Below are positions 1 to 10,700 of a stretch of DNA of 33,002 bases, piece after piece. The translations under genes were made by a program, and so were the position numbers. This DNA comes from Acidobacteriota bacterium. GTDB taxonomy: Bacteria; Acidobacteriota; JAAYUB01; JAMOQF01. The notes beneath the pieces were generated by a model. It was not told the origin of the DNA, ran no database searches, and saw only the letters and a program-made list of their open reading frames with translations. The stretch lies in contig JAMOQF010000176.1 in assembly GCA_027064125.1 (NCBI GenBank), positions 1 through 33,002 of the forward strand, in the 5' to 3' direction. How positions within the stretch are numbered: position 1 is the first letter of the stretch; every line of letters begins with the position of its first letter.

Positions 1-435
1 CTTAAATTTTCTGCCTGACACCCTTTCCCTCTGCCTGACACCCTTTCCCCATTTACTTTTCCAGAGGCCCCTAAAAATTTATGAAAACAAATGGTGCCAG
101 ACAAAAAATTTCTTCTTTTTCTTCTATAAGCTCATGGTGGGGATTGTAGAGGGGAATTCGATTATTTTAGCCTGACACCTTTTACACCTTTTATTTTTAT
201 CCAGATCTTGCCTGACACTTTTCTTAAGACACCTTTTTACAATCCCAAATCTAAAATCTTGTCTGGCACTTTTTCTTTCTTTTTCATTTTCATTTTTAGC
301 CTGATACCCTTTTCTTAATCTCATTTTCAGGTATGTCCCCATCCTAAGTCCTTGCCTCTTGCCTGTAACTTTTTCTTTTTAAATCTCGGATCTTGCCTGG
401 CACTTTTTTCAAGATTAGGTCTGTCCCTAAATCCT
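1..435. repeat. Intergenic cluster of degenerate short repeats (GCCTGACACC / GCCTGGCACTTTTT / GGTCTGTCCCTA family)
   Basis: CTGCCTGACACCCTTTCCC at 11-29 and again at 31-49; further variants at about 169-180, 209-222, 259-275, 298-313, 359-373 and 395-409; one reverse-oriented copy GGTGCCAGACA at 93-103; GGTCTGTCCCTA at 418-429. Confidence 0.8.
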
Positions 436-544
436 CCCTTTAATTAAATCTAAAAGACATGAATTAAACCAGATGTTTGCCAAGAAATTTGATCATAGAG
501 TTGATAATGATAAAGGAATGGGAAGAAAAGTTAAGTTATATATT

Positions 545-1498
545 CTATAAATTTTTTAACCCTTGAGTAACCCATTTAAATTTATACCCCCTTTTCCTCA
601 TTTTATCAATCAATATAGGTAAAATTTCATAAACCGGCTTTTTTCTCTTACTTCCAAGATGGAACAAAACAATTCCACCACTTATGCCATAAATTCTTTT
701 CCTTCCAAAATTTAAAATGGAATCCAAAATTTCAAAATTTGTTTTATACCTCTCATCTCTTTCATCATAGAGCCAATCTAACGTGTCAAGGGTTTCTCCC
801 AACTCATAATCCCTTGTCCACGAAATATGCGTGTATCCAAATTCATGTGCCCACTCATCTATTTCCTCATTCGTTTCACCATAAGGAGCCCTCCATATTT
901 TCTTCATCCTCTTTCCCGTTAAATTAAAATATAGTTCTTCATTTTTTAAGAGCATTCTCTTTAAAAAATCTCTGTTAACATAGTCCTTTGTAATATGTCT
1001 GTGTAATTTTTCCCACTTAGTTAAATGAACGTGCCTATATAAATGATTTCCCACCTCAACAAATTCACATTTTGAAATTAAATTAGAGGAATCTGGAAAG
1101 TGTTCTATAAATGTTCCATTTAAAAAAAAGGTGACAGGCACCCTCTTTTTTTCTACTATACCAATAATGGGTTTTACACAATTGTCAAGAGAACAACCAT
1201 CAAAGGTCAAAAATATCCACTTTTTATCTCTCCTGAATCTAAAAATATCGTATCTATCAACATAAATGGGGCCTCTCTCCCTTCTGGGAATAGATAGAGG
1301 GGAAATCTCTTTTTTTAAATTAATTTTCCCACTACTTACTCCATTTTCTACCTCGTCAACCCTTTTGTTTTTTACCAGAGAAACACTACCCTCATTAAAA
1401 GAAATCCCCCTATTTTTCCTGATAAAAAAATAAAGAAAAAGAAAAGACAGCAGAGTTAAAAAAATAACAGTTAATCTAAAAACTAAAGAAGGTCTCAT
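545..1498 (-). CDS. Membrane-anchored polysaccharide deacetylase (NodB/CE4-like)
   Basis: 317-aa ORF; N-terminal TM segment; LTFDGCS motif, TFFLNGTFIE, NHLYRHVHLT (HxxxH) and WRAPYGETNEE motifs. Confidence 0.8.
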   Translation of the reverse strand: MRPSLVFRLTVIFLTLLSFLFLYFFIRKNRGISFNEGSVSLVKNKRVDEVENGVSSGKINLKKEISPLSIPRRERGPIYVDRYDIFRFRRDKKWIFLTFDGCSLDNCVKPIIGIVEKKRVPVTFFLNGTFIEHFPDSSNLISKCEFVEVGNHLYRHVHLTKWEKLHRHITKDYVNRDFLKRMLLKNEELYFNLTGKRMKKIWRAPYGETNEEIDEWAHEFGYTHISWTRDYELGETLDTLDWLYDERDERYKTNFEILDSILNFGRKRIYGISGGIVLFHLGSKRKKPVYEILPILIDKMRKRGYKFKWVTQGLKNL

Positions 1499-1500
1499 GA

Positions 1501-2154
1501 TTACAAATCTTTTAAAATTCCATGTATCCTTGAAACAATTGTTTCAATCGCCACCAAATTGTGTGCCCCTTCTGGAATTATAATATCTGCATACCTTTTT
1601 GAAGGCTCAACAAATTGTAAATGCATGGGTTTAACAGTTGAAAGGTACTGATTTATTATGGATTCAAGTGATCTACCTCTTTCAAGTACATCCCTTTTTA
1701 ACCTTCTAATGAATCTCTCATCGGAATCACAGTCCACAAATATTTTGATATCAAAAAGGTCTCTCAGTTTTTTCTCCTGAAATACGAGAATACCCTCAAC
1801 TATTATCAAATTTGAAGGTTCAATGTGATTGGTCTCCTGCAATCTCGAATTTGTATGAAAATTGTAAATTGGCTGTTCAATGGGTTTAAAATTTATCAAA
1901 TCCCTTAAATGTTCAATAAACAACTTCCAATCAAAGGCAGCGGGATGGTCATAATTGGAAGTCTCCTTTATTTTTTGTGGCAAATCTTTTTCATCCAGGT
2001 AGTAGGAATCCTGATGAATTATAATGGGATTATACTCACCTAATTTTCCCTTCAATATCAAAGCAATGGAAGTCTTACCAGAACCGGTTCCTCCACAAAT
2101 TCCAATTAGAAGAGGTTTTTTTCTACTACTTTTCATATTTTCTTGCCCTTTCAA
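1501..2154 (-). CDS. udk: Uridine kinase
   Basis: P-loop GICGGTGSGKTS, HQDSYYLD, YDHPAAFDW, IVEGILVF, RFIRRLKRD motifs. Start may be the internal Met at 2136. Confidence 0.9.
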   Translation of the reverse strand: MKGQENMKSSRKKPLLIGICGGTGSGKTSIALILKGKLGEYNPIIIHQDSYYLDEKDLPQKIKETSNYDHPAAFDWKLFIEHLRDLINFKPIEQPIYNFHTNSRLQETNHIEPSNLIIVEGILVFQEKKLRDLFDIKIFVDCDSDERFIRRLKRDVLERGRSLESIINQYLSTVKPMHLQFVEPSKRYADIIIPEGAHNLVAIETIVSRIHGILKDL

Positions 2155-3466
2155 GCAACTTTTTCAACTCAATTTCACATTCATAAATAATGGTTTCCCT
2201 ATTTAAAGAAGGAAAAAGCCCATTTTCATAAACAATATTTCCTTCTACCATGGTCATGGTCACATCCCTGCTCCCGAAATTGTAAACAAGGGCGCTATAA
2301 ATGTTTGAATAGGGAAATGAATGCAAATCCTTCCTCTTTAAAATAACAATATCCGCCTTTTTACCAAGTTCAATGCTCCCAATTTTATCATCCATTCTTA
2401 AAGCCCTGGCAGCATCAATTGTTGCCATTTTTACTATATCTTCAGACTTTAAAAAGCCGGGCCCTTTTCGAATGGACTGTATTAAACCTGCAAGTCTCAT
2501 TTCCATAAAAACATCCAGATTATTATTGCAGGGAGCTCCATCTGCCCCAAGAGATACAGAAATACCTCTCTCAAGCATCTCTGGAATCATTGCTATACCT
2601 GAACCAAGTTTCAGGTTGGACCCTGGACAGTGTAATACCCTTGTCTTTGTCTCAGAAAGAATGTTCATCTCATCTTCATCAACCCATATACAGTGGGCAA
2701 GATACAAAATATCCCCAGTGAGCCCCATCTTATGAAAATATTCTATATTCCTCATTCCTTTAACTTCATAAACAGATTCTATCTCCTTCAAATTTTCAGA
2801 GGAATGAGAATGAATTATAACCCTATTTTTTTGACAAAAATCCCTCACATCCTCTATCAATTTATCAGAACATGAAAGAGCAAATCTTGGAGCAACTGCA
2901 AGTTGTAGTCGTCCATTTTCGCTGTTGTGATATTTTTTATACAACTTCTCAACTTCATTCATTGCCTTTCTTCTACCCTGTTTAAGGGGTTTTGGCACCT
3001 TATCCCCCTCATCCATCATACATTTACCAACAATTGCCCTCTGTCCAGTTTCTTTAAGTGCTTCAAAAACCACATGGGTGTGATTTACTGTCTCCATGGT
3101 GAGTATCGTAGTAGTTCCCCCCGAAAGAAGTTCCATACTCCCCAAAAGAGCACTTTTAAATAAACTTTCCTCAGTGTGGGCTGCTTCAAAGGGCCATATT
3201 CTCCTCCTAAGCCAATCAAGTAACTCAAGGTCATCTGCAAGTCCTCTAAATATGGTTTGACATAGATGAATATGTGTTTGAATAAAACCTGGCAAGACAA
3301 TACTTCCGTTTAAATTTACCACATTTGAAACCGAGGTCTCAAATTTCCCAATACCAGTAATAACTCCATCTTCTATTAAAATATCACCCTCTATTATCTC
3401 CAGATTCTCATTCATGGTCACAATGTATCCATTTTTTAAAACCTTTATATCTTTGGTCCCACTCAT
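2126..3466 (-). CDS. Amidohydrolase, 5-methylthioadenosine/S-adenosylhomocysteine deaminase-like
   Basis: PGFIQTHIHLCQTIFRGLADDLELLDWL, HSHSSE, LAHCIWVDEDE, SLGADGAPCNN motifs typical of the MtaD/SsnA-type amidohydrolase family. Confidence 0.85.
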   Translation of the reverse strand: MSGTKDIKVLKNGYIVTMNENLEIIEGDILIEDGVITGIGKFETSVSNVVNLNGSIVLPGFIQTHIHLCQTIFRGLADDLELLDWLRRRIWPFEAAHTEESLFKSALLGSMELLSGGTTTILTMETVNHTHVVFEALKETGQRAIVGKCMMDEGDKVPKPLKQGRRKAMNEVEKLYKKYHNSENGRLQLAVAPRFALSCSDKLIEDVRDFCQKNRVIIHSHSSENLKEIESVYEVKGMRNIEYFHKMGLTGDILYLAHCIWVDEDEMNILSETKTRVLHCPGSNLKLGSGIAMIPEMLERGISVSLGADGAPCNNNLDVFMEMRLAGLIQSIRKGPGFLKSEDIVKMATIDAARALRMDDKIGSIELGKKADIVILKRKDLHSFPYSNIYSALVYNFGSRDVTMTMVEGNIVYENGLFPSLNRETIIYECEIELKKLLERARKYEK

Positions 3467-4671
3467 GATATGATACCTCTCCTTTTTCCTATCTTCTCAA
3501 TCAGGTTTATAACCTTTCTAACATATTTTCTCTTTAACCTATATTCACATGGGAAAAAACTTCTTTTAAACCCATATATTAAAATGTCCTTCAAAGTCTT
3601 AAAATCTATGTTGAAATTTTCAATGGCAAGTTGTAATTCCCTTGAAACTGTGGTATTTGATACCAATCTGTTGTCAGTACAAATGGCAACGCTCAATTTG
3701 TTTTCAAGCATCTTTCTGAAATTGTGATTATCTAATCTTCCTATTGAGGGATTTGTCTGCATATTACTTGTAAGACATACTTCAATGGTAATCCTTGAAT
3801 CGGCAATATATTGAATAAGTTCTTTAACAAATTTTTCTTTATTTTCAATTCTACCATCTGTTATAGCGTCCACATCAAAAAGATAATACCCATGCCCAAT
3901 TCTATCTGCATGCAACTCAGAAATGGCTTGAAATATAGATTCAGGGCCAAAGGCTTCTCCAGCATGCACAGTTTTTTTCATAAAATTTCTGTGGACAAAA
4001 TCAAAGGCCTGCCTGTGATCCATTGCCGGATTACCCACCTCATCTCCAGCAAGGTCAAATCCAACTATTGGAATACCATAGTCATCTCTTATTTTCACAG
4101 AACCTTTTGCAAGTTCAAGAGATGCCATACTATATATTTCCTTTTTGTTGGAATATTTGTGAACGGAAAAAAATTTGTGATAATAACTGGAAAAAAAACT
4201 TTCAAACTTTCTCATGGCACAAACTATAATTCCATATCTATACTCAGGCTCATGAGGAGGTAGATTCAAATTATATTCATCACATGCCTTTTTCAATCCT
4301 TCATTAACCGCTTTTAAAACATCCTCCAATTGGAGATGGTCATTTATATGTAATTGTGGAGCAAATCTAACCTCAACATATCTAACCCCCTCTCTAATAT
4401 TGTCCTCCATCAACTCATACGCCACCCTTTCCAGATTTTCTGCACTCTGCAATACTGCAACAGTGTATTCAAATCCCTTGAGATATTCCGCTAAACTTTC
4501 ATATCTATCTTTAAACACAAGTTCCCTGAGACCCTCTTCAGTAAAGGAAGGCAAAGAGAGATTACCCCTCTTTGCAAGTTCTATAAGTGTGGAAAGTCTT
4601 AAGGATCCATCAAGGTGAACATGTAAATCACTCTTTGGCAATTCTCTTATAATGTCTAAATCTAAAACCAT
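3463..4671 (-). CDS. add: Adenosine deaminase
   Basis: LPKSDLHVHLDGSLR, VGFDLAGDE, HAGEAFGPESI, RIGHGYYL, ICTDNRLVSNT motifs. Confidence 0.9.
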   Translation of the reverse strand: MVLDLDIIRELPKSDLHVHLDGSLRLSTLIELAKRGNLSLPSFTEEGLRELVFKDRYESLAEYLKGFEYTVAVLQSAENLERVAYELMEDNIREGVRYVEVRFAPQLHINDHLQLEDVLKAVNEGLKKACDEYNLNLPPHEPEYRYGIIVCAMRKFESFFSSYYHKFFSVHKYSNKKEIYSMASLELAKGSVKIRDDYGIPIVGFDLAGDEVGNPAMDHRQAFDFVHRNFMKKTVHAGEAFGPESIFQAISELHADRIGHGYYLFDVDAITDGRIENKEKFVKELIQYIADSRITIEVCLTSNMQTNPSIGRLDNHNFRKMLENKLSVAICTDNRLVSNTTVSRELQLAIENFNIDFKTLKDILIYGFKRSFFPCEYRLKRKYVRKVINLIEKIGKRRGIIS

Positions 4672-4738
4672 AAAAACTCCTTTCCCAAAATCATCTGGTA
4701 ATTATACTAACAATCCAGCCATTAGACAAAAATAAAAT

Positions 4739-6862
4739 TTACCCCCAATTAAAAAACTTCATTTTCTCCCCAAAAAAATCCTTCAATTCCGTCAAAATTT
4801 TATCATCCACTTCCGTAATTTCACTCATTGTTTTTAAATAACTTTCTACGTCATTACTTACTTCTTCCACCATTTCCCTGTCCCTTAATATGTTTGCAAA
4901 TTTAAATCCATCCACACCCCACTGTTTAACTCCCCCCAAATCTCCAATACCCCTAATCCTCATATCTTCTTCAGCAATTTTAAACCCATCTGAATTTTCA
5001 ACAAATACTTTTAATCTCTCCAGAGAATCTTCATTCTTAACTGAATGAACTATTAAAAAACATTTCCCTTCCCTTCCCCCCCTGCCTACCCTGCCTCTTA
5101 ACTGGTGCAGTTGTGCCAGACCAAATCTCTCTGCATGTTCTATCACCATAAAATTAGCATCTCCAACATCAACACCAACTTCAACAACTGTAGTAGACAC
5201 AAGGATATCTATTTCACCATTTTTAAATTTCCTCATTACATCTTCCTTCTGAAGGGTTCCCATTTTTCCATGCAAAACATCAACCCTATATCCACCAAAA
5301 CGCCTTTTAATCTCTTCAAAACCACTCATTAAACTCTTAAGTTCCATTTTCTCAGAATCTTCAATAATGGGAAATACAAAGTACCCCCTATTGCCTATTT
5401 CAAGTTCCTTTTCTATCATTCTGTAGACATTCTCCACCTGATTTTCAAAAAAAAGAAAGGTATCGACCCTTCTTCTATTTGGAGGCAACTCATCAATTAC
5501 TGACAAATCAAGATCTCCATACAGTGTAAGGGCAAGGGTTCTGGGAATAGGAGTGGCTGTCATTACAATTATATCAGGCGATAAAGATTTCCTATACAAC
5601 TTCATCCTCTGAATGACCCCAAATCTGTGTTGTTCATCTATAACCACAAGGCCTAAATTGTCAAATTCAACATCTTCTTCTAAAACACTATGAGTCCCAA
5701 CCAAAATTTTAATTTCGCCCATTCTCAATTTTTCTTTAATTTCTTCCTTTTCCCTTTTCTTTATTCCACTTTTTAAAAGAGCAATTTCTACATCTCTTTC
5801 TTCCAACATATTCTGAAAATTTATGAAATGTTGTTCCGCAAGTATTTCTGTTGGAGCCATCAAAACGGTCTGATAACCATTTTTTACTACAATTAACATA
5901 CTCATAAGGGCAATTATAGTCTTTCCACTTCCCACATCCCCCTGAAGCAATCTATTCATTGGATAAGGGGACTCAAGATCCCTTACAATTTCCCTCATAA
6001 CCCTCTTTTGAGCCTCAGTGAGTTTAAACGGCAGTATTTTCCCCAGATACCTTTTTAAATTTAAATCCACCACTATCTTTCTATTCTTTCTCTTTCTTTT
6101 AAATTTTTTAGCAACAAATTTCAAGCCCAACTGAAAGAGAAATAACTCCTCATATATCATTCGCTTATGGGAGTCAGTGGAAAAAGAGTTCAACCTCTCC
6201 ATATATTCTCCTCTGGAAAAGGGAAAATCCTCTCTATAATCCGGAAAATGTATCTCTCTTAAGGCATCTTCTCTTAAAGGAAATGAATACCTTTCTATAA
6301 TATAAGGTGGCAAAAACTCATCTATTTTCCCATTAACCTTTTTCAAAAGATTAAAAATAATTTCTCTTAACTGCCTTGAATTTAAACGCCCAATAGCTCT
6401 ATATATGGGAATAATTCTTTCCCTGTGGATATTGGATGAACCTCCCCTCTCCACTTCAAATTCAGGGTTTTGAAGACACAACCTATTTATGGAGTAAAAA
6501 TCCCTCACAACCCTTCCATAAAGATATAAAATCATTCCCTCTTTTAAACTTCTCTTCAAAAATGGCATATTAAAAAAATAGACATTTAATACCCCACTTC
6601 CATCCCCCACCACCATCTCAAAAACTTTTATCTTCTTCTTTCGGGTAATATTCACATCAGAGGCTAAAATCCTTGCCCTTATTAGAGAAAATTCTCCCAC
6701 CTTTAAGTCTGAAATTGGCTTTACAAATTCCCTATCCTCATACCTAAAGGGTGGATAATAGAGTAGATCTTTTATTTTAAATATTCCCTTTTTTCTAAGG
6801 ATTTCCGCCCTTTTTGGACCTACACCCTTTAAAAATTGTATATTTTCGTCCAATATTGACAC
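4739..6862 (-). CDS. recG: ATP-dependent DNA helicase RecG
   Basis: LLQGDVGSGKT, DEQHRFGV, MTATPIPRTLALT, LHGKM, VVEVGVDVGDANFMVIEHAERFGLAQLHQLRGRVGRG motifs; OB-fold wedge region upstream. Confidence 0.95.
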   Translation of the reverse strand: MSILDENIQFLKGVGPKRAEILRKKGIFKIKDLLYYPPFRYEDREFVKPISDLKVGEFSLIRARILASDVNITRKKKIKVFEMVVGDGSGVLNVYFFNMPFLKRSLKEGMILYLYGRVVRDFYSINRLCLQNPEFEVERGGSSNIHRERIIPIYRAIGRLNSRQLREIIFNLLKKVNGKIDEFLPPYIIERYSFPLREDALREIHFPDYREDFPFSRGEYMERLNSFSTDSHKRMIYEELFLFQLGLKFVAKKFKRKRKNRKIVVDLNLKRYLGKILPFKLTEAQKRVMREIVRDLESPYPMNRLLQGDVGSGKTIIALMSMLIVVKNGYQTVLMAPTEILAEQHFINFQNMLEERDVEIALLKSGIKKREKEEIKEKLRMGEIKILVGTHSVLEEDVEFDNLGLVVIDEQHRFGVIQRMKLYRKSLSPDIIVMTATPIPRTLALTLYGDLDLSVIDELPPNRRRVDTFLFFENQVENVYRMIEKELEIGNRGYFVFPIIEDSEKMELKSLMSGFEEIKRRFGGYRVDVLHGKMGTLQKEDVMRKFKNGEIDILVSTTVVEVGVDVGDANFMVIEHAERFGLAQLHQLRGRVGRGGREGKCFLIVHSVKNEDSLERLKVFVENSDGFKIAEEDMRIRGIGDLGGVKQWGVDGFKFANILRDREMVEEVSNDVESYLKTMSEITEVDDKILTELKDFFGEKMKFFNWG

Positions 6863-6879
6863 TTTATTTTAATGGCAGG

Positions 6880-6904
6880 AAATGGGGGAGTATTTCCCCC
6901 ATTT
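6880..6904 (-). terminator. Perfect 10-bp inverted repeat directly after the 6911-7726 gene; terminator-like hairpin without an obvious U-tract
   Basis: AAATGGGGGA-GTATT-TCCCCCATTT, six bases past the stop codon at 6911-6913. Confidence 0.5.
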
Positions 6905-6910
6905 ATACAA

Positions 6911-7726
6911 TTACCTTGAATAGGATTCAAGGACTTTTTCTACTACCTTACTTTTTACCCTATTTAATTTTTTGTAATCTCTTTCAGGAGCCAGAGTATT
7001 CTGAAATTTATTTTCAACTCTTACTATCCTTTTAGCTTTAACAATACCCACAAACTTCCCCCTTTCAGAAACCCAATAATCCTCATTATAGTGGGTGGTT
7101 GTAATAAGCAAGAAATGTCCATTCTGTACCTTTTTTGTCTTTACAAGTTCCCTTTGAATGTGTTTACACTTAAAAGTACCTGCTGGAGTCTTAACCATTT
7201 CCACACCAACAATTTTTTCCTTTGCATCTGGATTTTTTAAATGTTTAAAAAGAGCTGCCCTGTTAAAGCCACTGTTTGCCTTTAAGTTTCCCTTCTTGAA
7301 ATCCACAGTTTCCTCAAAAATATCAGGTGCAACTAATTTTTCAATATCTTCAGCCTGCTTATCTACAAGCATTTTAACCATATGAACAGGTTTATTACCA
7401 TATTTAACAAGTTTTGTAGAATTGACAACTTTCTTCCCCTTTACATTCTTTACAGGTGGTGAAGAGGGTGTTGCAGAAGTTCCAAGAGGATTGGATATTT
7501 TATACTCAAGCCATATTTTTCCCTTTTCCTTTGCAGGCAAAACTGAAATATTTACTCTTTCAAACCTCGGCATTCCATTAAAGCCAGTGCTTGAAATGGC
7601 ATAGGTCAATTTATCTCCTGCCTTTAAATTTTTCACATTCCATATGGAAAATTCAGGATCAGATGCGGGAAAGACCAGCATTGCAAGAATTAATAAAAGA
7701 ATAGTTAAAAATATGATTTTTTTCAT
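6911..7726 (-). CDS. Exported protein of unknown function
   Basis: 271-aa ORF with clear N-terminal signal peptide (MKKIIFLTILLLILAMLVFPAS); no family recognised. Confidence 0.8.
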   Translation of the reverse strand: MKKIIFLTILLLILAMLVFPASDPEFSIWNVKNLKAGDKLTYAISSTGFNGMPRFERVNISVLPAKEKGKIWLEYKISNPLGTSATPSSPPVKNVKGKKVVNSTKLVKYGNKPVHMVKMLVDKQAEDIEKLVAPDIFEETVDFKKGNLKANSGFNRAALFKHLKNPDAKEKIVGVEMVKTPAGTFKCKHIQRELVKTKKVQNGHFLLITTTHYNEDYWVSERGKFVGIVKAKRIVRVENKFQNTLAPERDYKKLNRVKSKVVEKVLESYSR

Positions 7727-7752
7727 CTCACATCTCCTTTCATTGTTATTTT

Positions 7753-7770
7753 GGGGGCTAAACAGCCCCC
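7753..7770 (-). other. Intercistronic 7-bp GC-rich hairpin
   Basis: GGGGGCT-AAAC-AGCCCCC between the 2043-aa gene stop (7790) and the next gene start (7726). Confidence 0.6.
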
Positions 7771-7789
7771 ATCTACATTAACTAAAAAG

Positions 7790-10700
7790 TTAGTCAGCAT
7801 CACAGTGAAATACATCAAAGTCTAATCCGTTGTTATCCTCTACCCTTACTCCATAGACTTTTTCTACCCATAAGAAGTGAACTTCTCCAGCAGCTCCAAG
7901 CCCATTGTGATACAATTTCTCACATTCCGCATCTCCAAAACTAAAGGGCATATATGGATAGTTATATACAAATCCTCCATCTGCACCTGCATTTATTATC
8001 GAAACTATATGGAGATGTAATCCACCTTTTGAGTATACCCAGTCATCGTGCCAGTTCATGGTAAGGTCAAGATTTCCTGTCACACTTATTCCTGTTACAT
8101 GTAACCCTTCATCGGGATCCTCTCCAAGCCATGCAGATGCATCAATTTCATCATTTGGAATGCTTATATCAATTTGAGCAGATGAGAATGGAAAATCTCC
8201 AACTTCAACCACCCCAACCCCACGTAATTCTCCGATGGTACTTACACTCAACATTGAATCAAGTTTAAACATGCCAGTGGCATCTGAAACAACACCGTCG
8301 AGTTCAACTTCCCAGTAATCCTGTGGATTGTGATAGTGATATAGACAACCACCTGCTTCATTCAGGAACAAACCAGTACTTGAAAGAGGTATCCTCATTC
8401 CTGTTGCGGCAAGACATGCACTGTTAAAGGTTCCATCCCAGCCAAAATCAAAACTGAATTTTATTCCAACCATTGATGGTACCTGAAGGGTTCCACTTCC
8501 ATATATGTGTTCCTGATCAAAACCAAAATTACCGCCACTAAATGTATAATTTCCTATTTCAAAGGAAGGTAAGGACATTCCCCCTTCAAGTACATCCCAG
8601 CCACTGTTTAACACTCCGCCACCGGGATGTTTGCGAAGGTGTATAAAGCCTCCTGCTTCACCACTTATAAATTGTGGTAAACTGACATATCCTTCCACAT
8701 ATATTTCTCCGGGGCCAGGAAAACTCACATTTCCTGAAAAGGAATAGGCACCTATCGTTACGGACCCAGAGGTTCCCCCCACACTTAAAATGTGCCCATT
8801 CATATCAACTACCATATCACTTACTGAAACACTTCCAATTCCATCCACCAGGATTCCGCCTGTTAAGTGAAATCCTGGAATGGAAGCATCATATTGAGCA
8901 TCTCCATTAAAACTAAAGCCCTCGATCTGGCCAGACATACCGGTTAACTGAAAATCTGCAAGTTGTACCCCTGATGGGGTGTTTACAAGGGTAATAACCC
9001 CAGTTGCAGAAAGTGAAACCTCATCTGAATTCAAACCGATTGTACCTGAAAGAATTGTATGAGCACCATCCCAACTTGCCATAACATTATTTAAATAGAG
9101 ATCACCTATCTGTATATATCCACTCTGATAGGTAATGGTTCCATAACTATATACAGTTCCATCAAGTCCAACAGTTAAACCATTTATAGTAACATTTCCA
9201 TACTGTCCAAGTATTGCCTGTCCATTTATAACTATTCTATCGGGGCTACTCAGATAAGTTGCATTTCCGCTTATTGAAAAATCATTGTAGGATGCTGATA
9301 TACCGGTTATATTCATCTGGGTCAAATGAACCCCACCTGCAGTTGTAAATATGGCCTGGGCAGATGCGGAAAATCCAAGTACTCCCCCACTTAACTGAAT
9401 TCCATTAACTGAAATCGTGCCACCAACCATCAAGGCACTCCCATTCCAACTCACAATTACATTTGTTAAAGTGGCATTTCCTATTTGCATATAACTATTG
9501 GTATAGGTTATAGTTCCATAACTATAGACATGGCCATCAAATCCAACTTCAAGATCCGAAACTGAAACATTTCCATAACCTCCAATTGTGGCACTTCCGT
9601 CTATTTTAACCCTGTCAGGATTCTGAAGATATTGGGCACTACCATCTAAAATAAAGTCATTATAGGCAACATGAACATTTGACAGATTCAAACTCACAAG
9701 TTGAAAACCGCCACTTCCGAGGATAAAGGACGCATTTCCACCAAAGGCAAGGTCCATGGTCCCACCGGCAAGTTGGACATTGGGAATTAAGATATTTCCA
9801 GACACATACAGATTTGTGGAACTCCAACTTATACTTACATCTTTAAAGGTTACATTTCCAACAGTAAGTGTAGAAAGATTATAGGTTAATGTTCCATAGT
9901 TATAAACTGTTCCGTCAAGACCTATCTCAAGGTCATTAAAAGTAACATCCCCATATTGGGAAAGATGCGCACTACCATCTATTCTTATTCTGTCTGGAGA
10001 ATGGAGCAACACGCCACTACCCACTATTGAAAAATCACCATAAGTTGCCATTACCTTTGTTATTGAAAAATTTTGAACAACAAAACCTGACCCATTATTT
10101 ACTAACCCCACACTTACATTTGCAGTAAAATCAAGTGCCTGCCCGGAAAGGGAAACATTGTTTATATTTATATTCCCAGAAATATTTATGGCATCTGCAC
10201 TTAAACTTATTAAAAGATTGTTTATGGTAACATTATCTATCACAATCTGGGGGTTCTGATAAATAAGTGTTCCATAACTATAGACAGTTCCATCAAATCC
10301 AACCTCAAATCCATTTAATGTAAATGTACCATACTGAGTTGTATCAAAGGTTCCACTTATTGAAAGTCTGTCTGGATTGTGAATTAAATGTGCTTCTCCA
10401 TTTAAAGTAAATCCACCACCCACAACACTAAAATTGTTCACATCAAATTGTGAAAGTTGCAATCCTCCATCAATGGTAAAACTTGCTGAAGCAGTTGTGT
10501 TAATGGTTACAGGACTACCTGCAATCATTACATCTGGTATCGTTATATCACCTGAAATTCCAATGTGAAAGTCATCCAGAACAACATTCACATTATTTAT
10601 TGTGGCTCCATTAATATTTATACTACTACCACTATAGGTAACGGTACCATAAGAATGGACATGTCCATCAAGTCCCAATATCATATTCTCAACTGTCAAT

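Noticed and set aside
124-342. 72-aa minus-strand ORF
   Set aside because: Translation of the mosaic repeats (KKCQA/KRCQAK pattern); low-complexity and no RBS-supported start.
1-435. Possible CRISPR array from repeated GCCTGACAC units
   Set aside because: Units are short, degenerate, irregularly spaced and lack unique spacers of constant length; no cas genes nearby.
545-1498. Polysaccharide deacetylase thought inactive because TFDDG reads TFDGC
   Set aside because: PdaA-type and related CE4 proteins also lack the second Asp (TFDN/TFDG/TFDA); HxxxH is kept, so inactivity cannot be claimed.
3811-4263. 150-aa plus-strand ORF
   Set aside because: Antisense to add; no recognisable domain.
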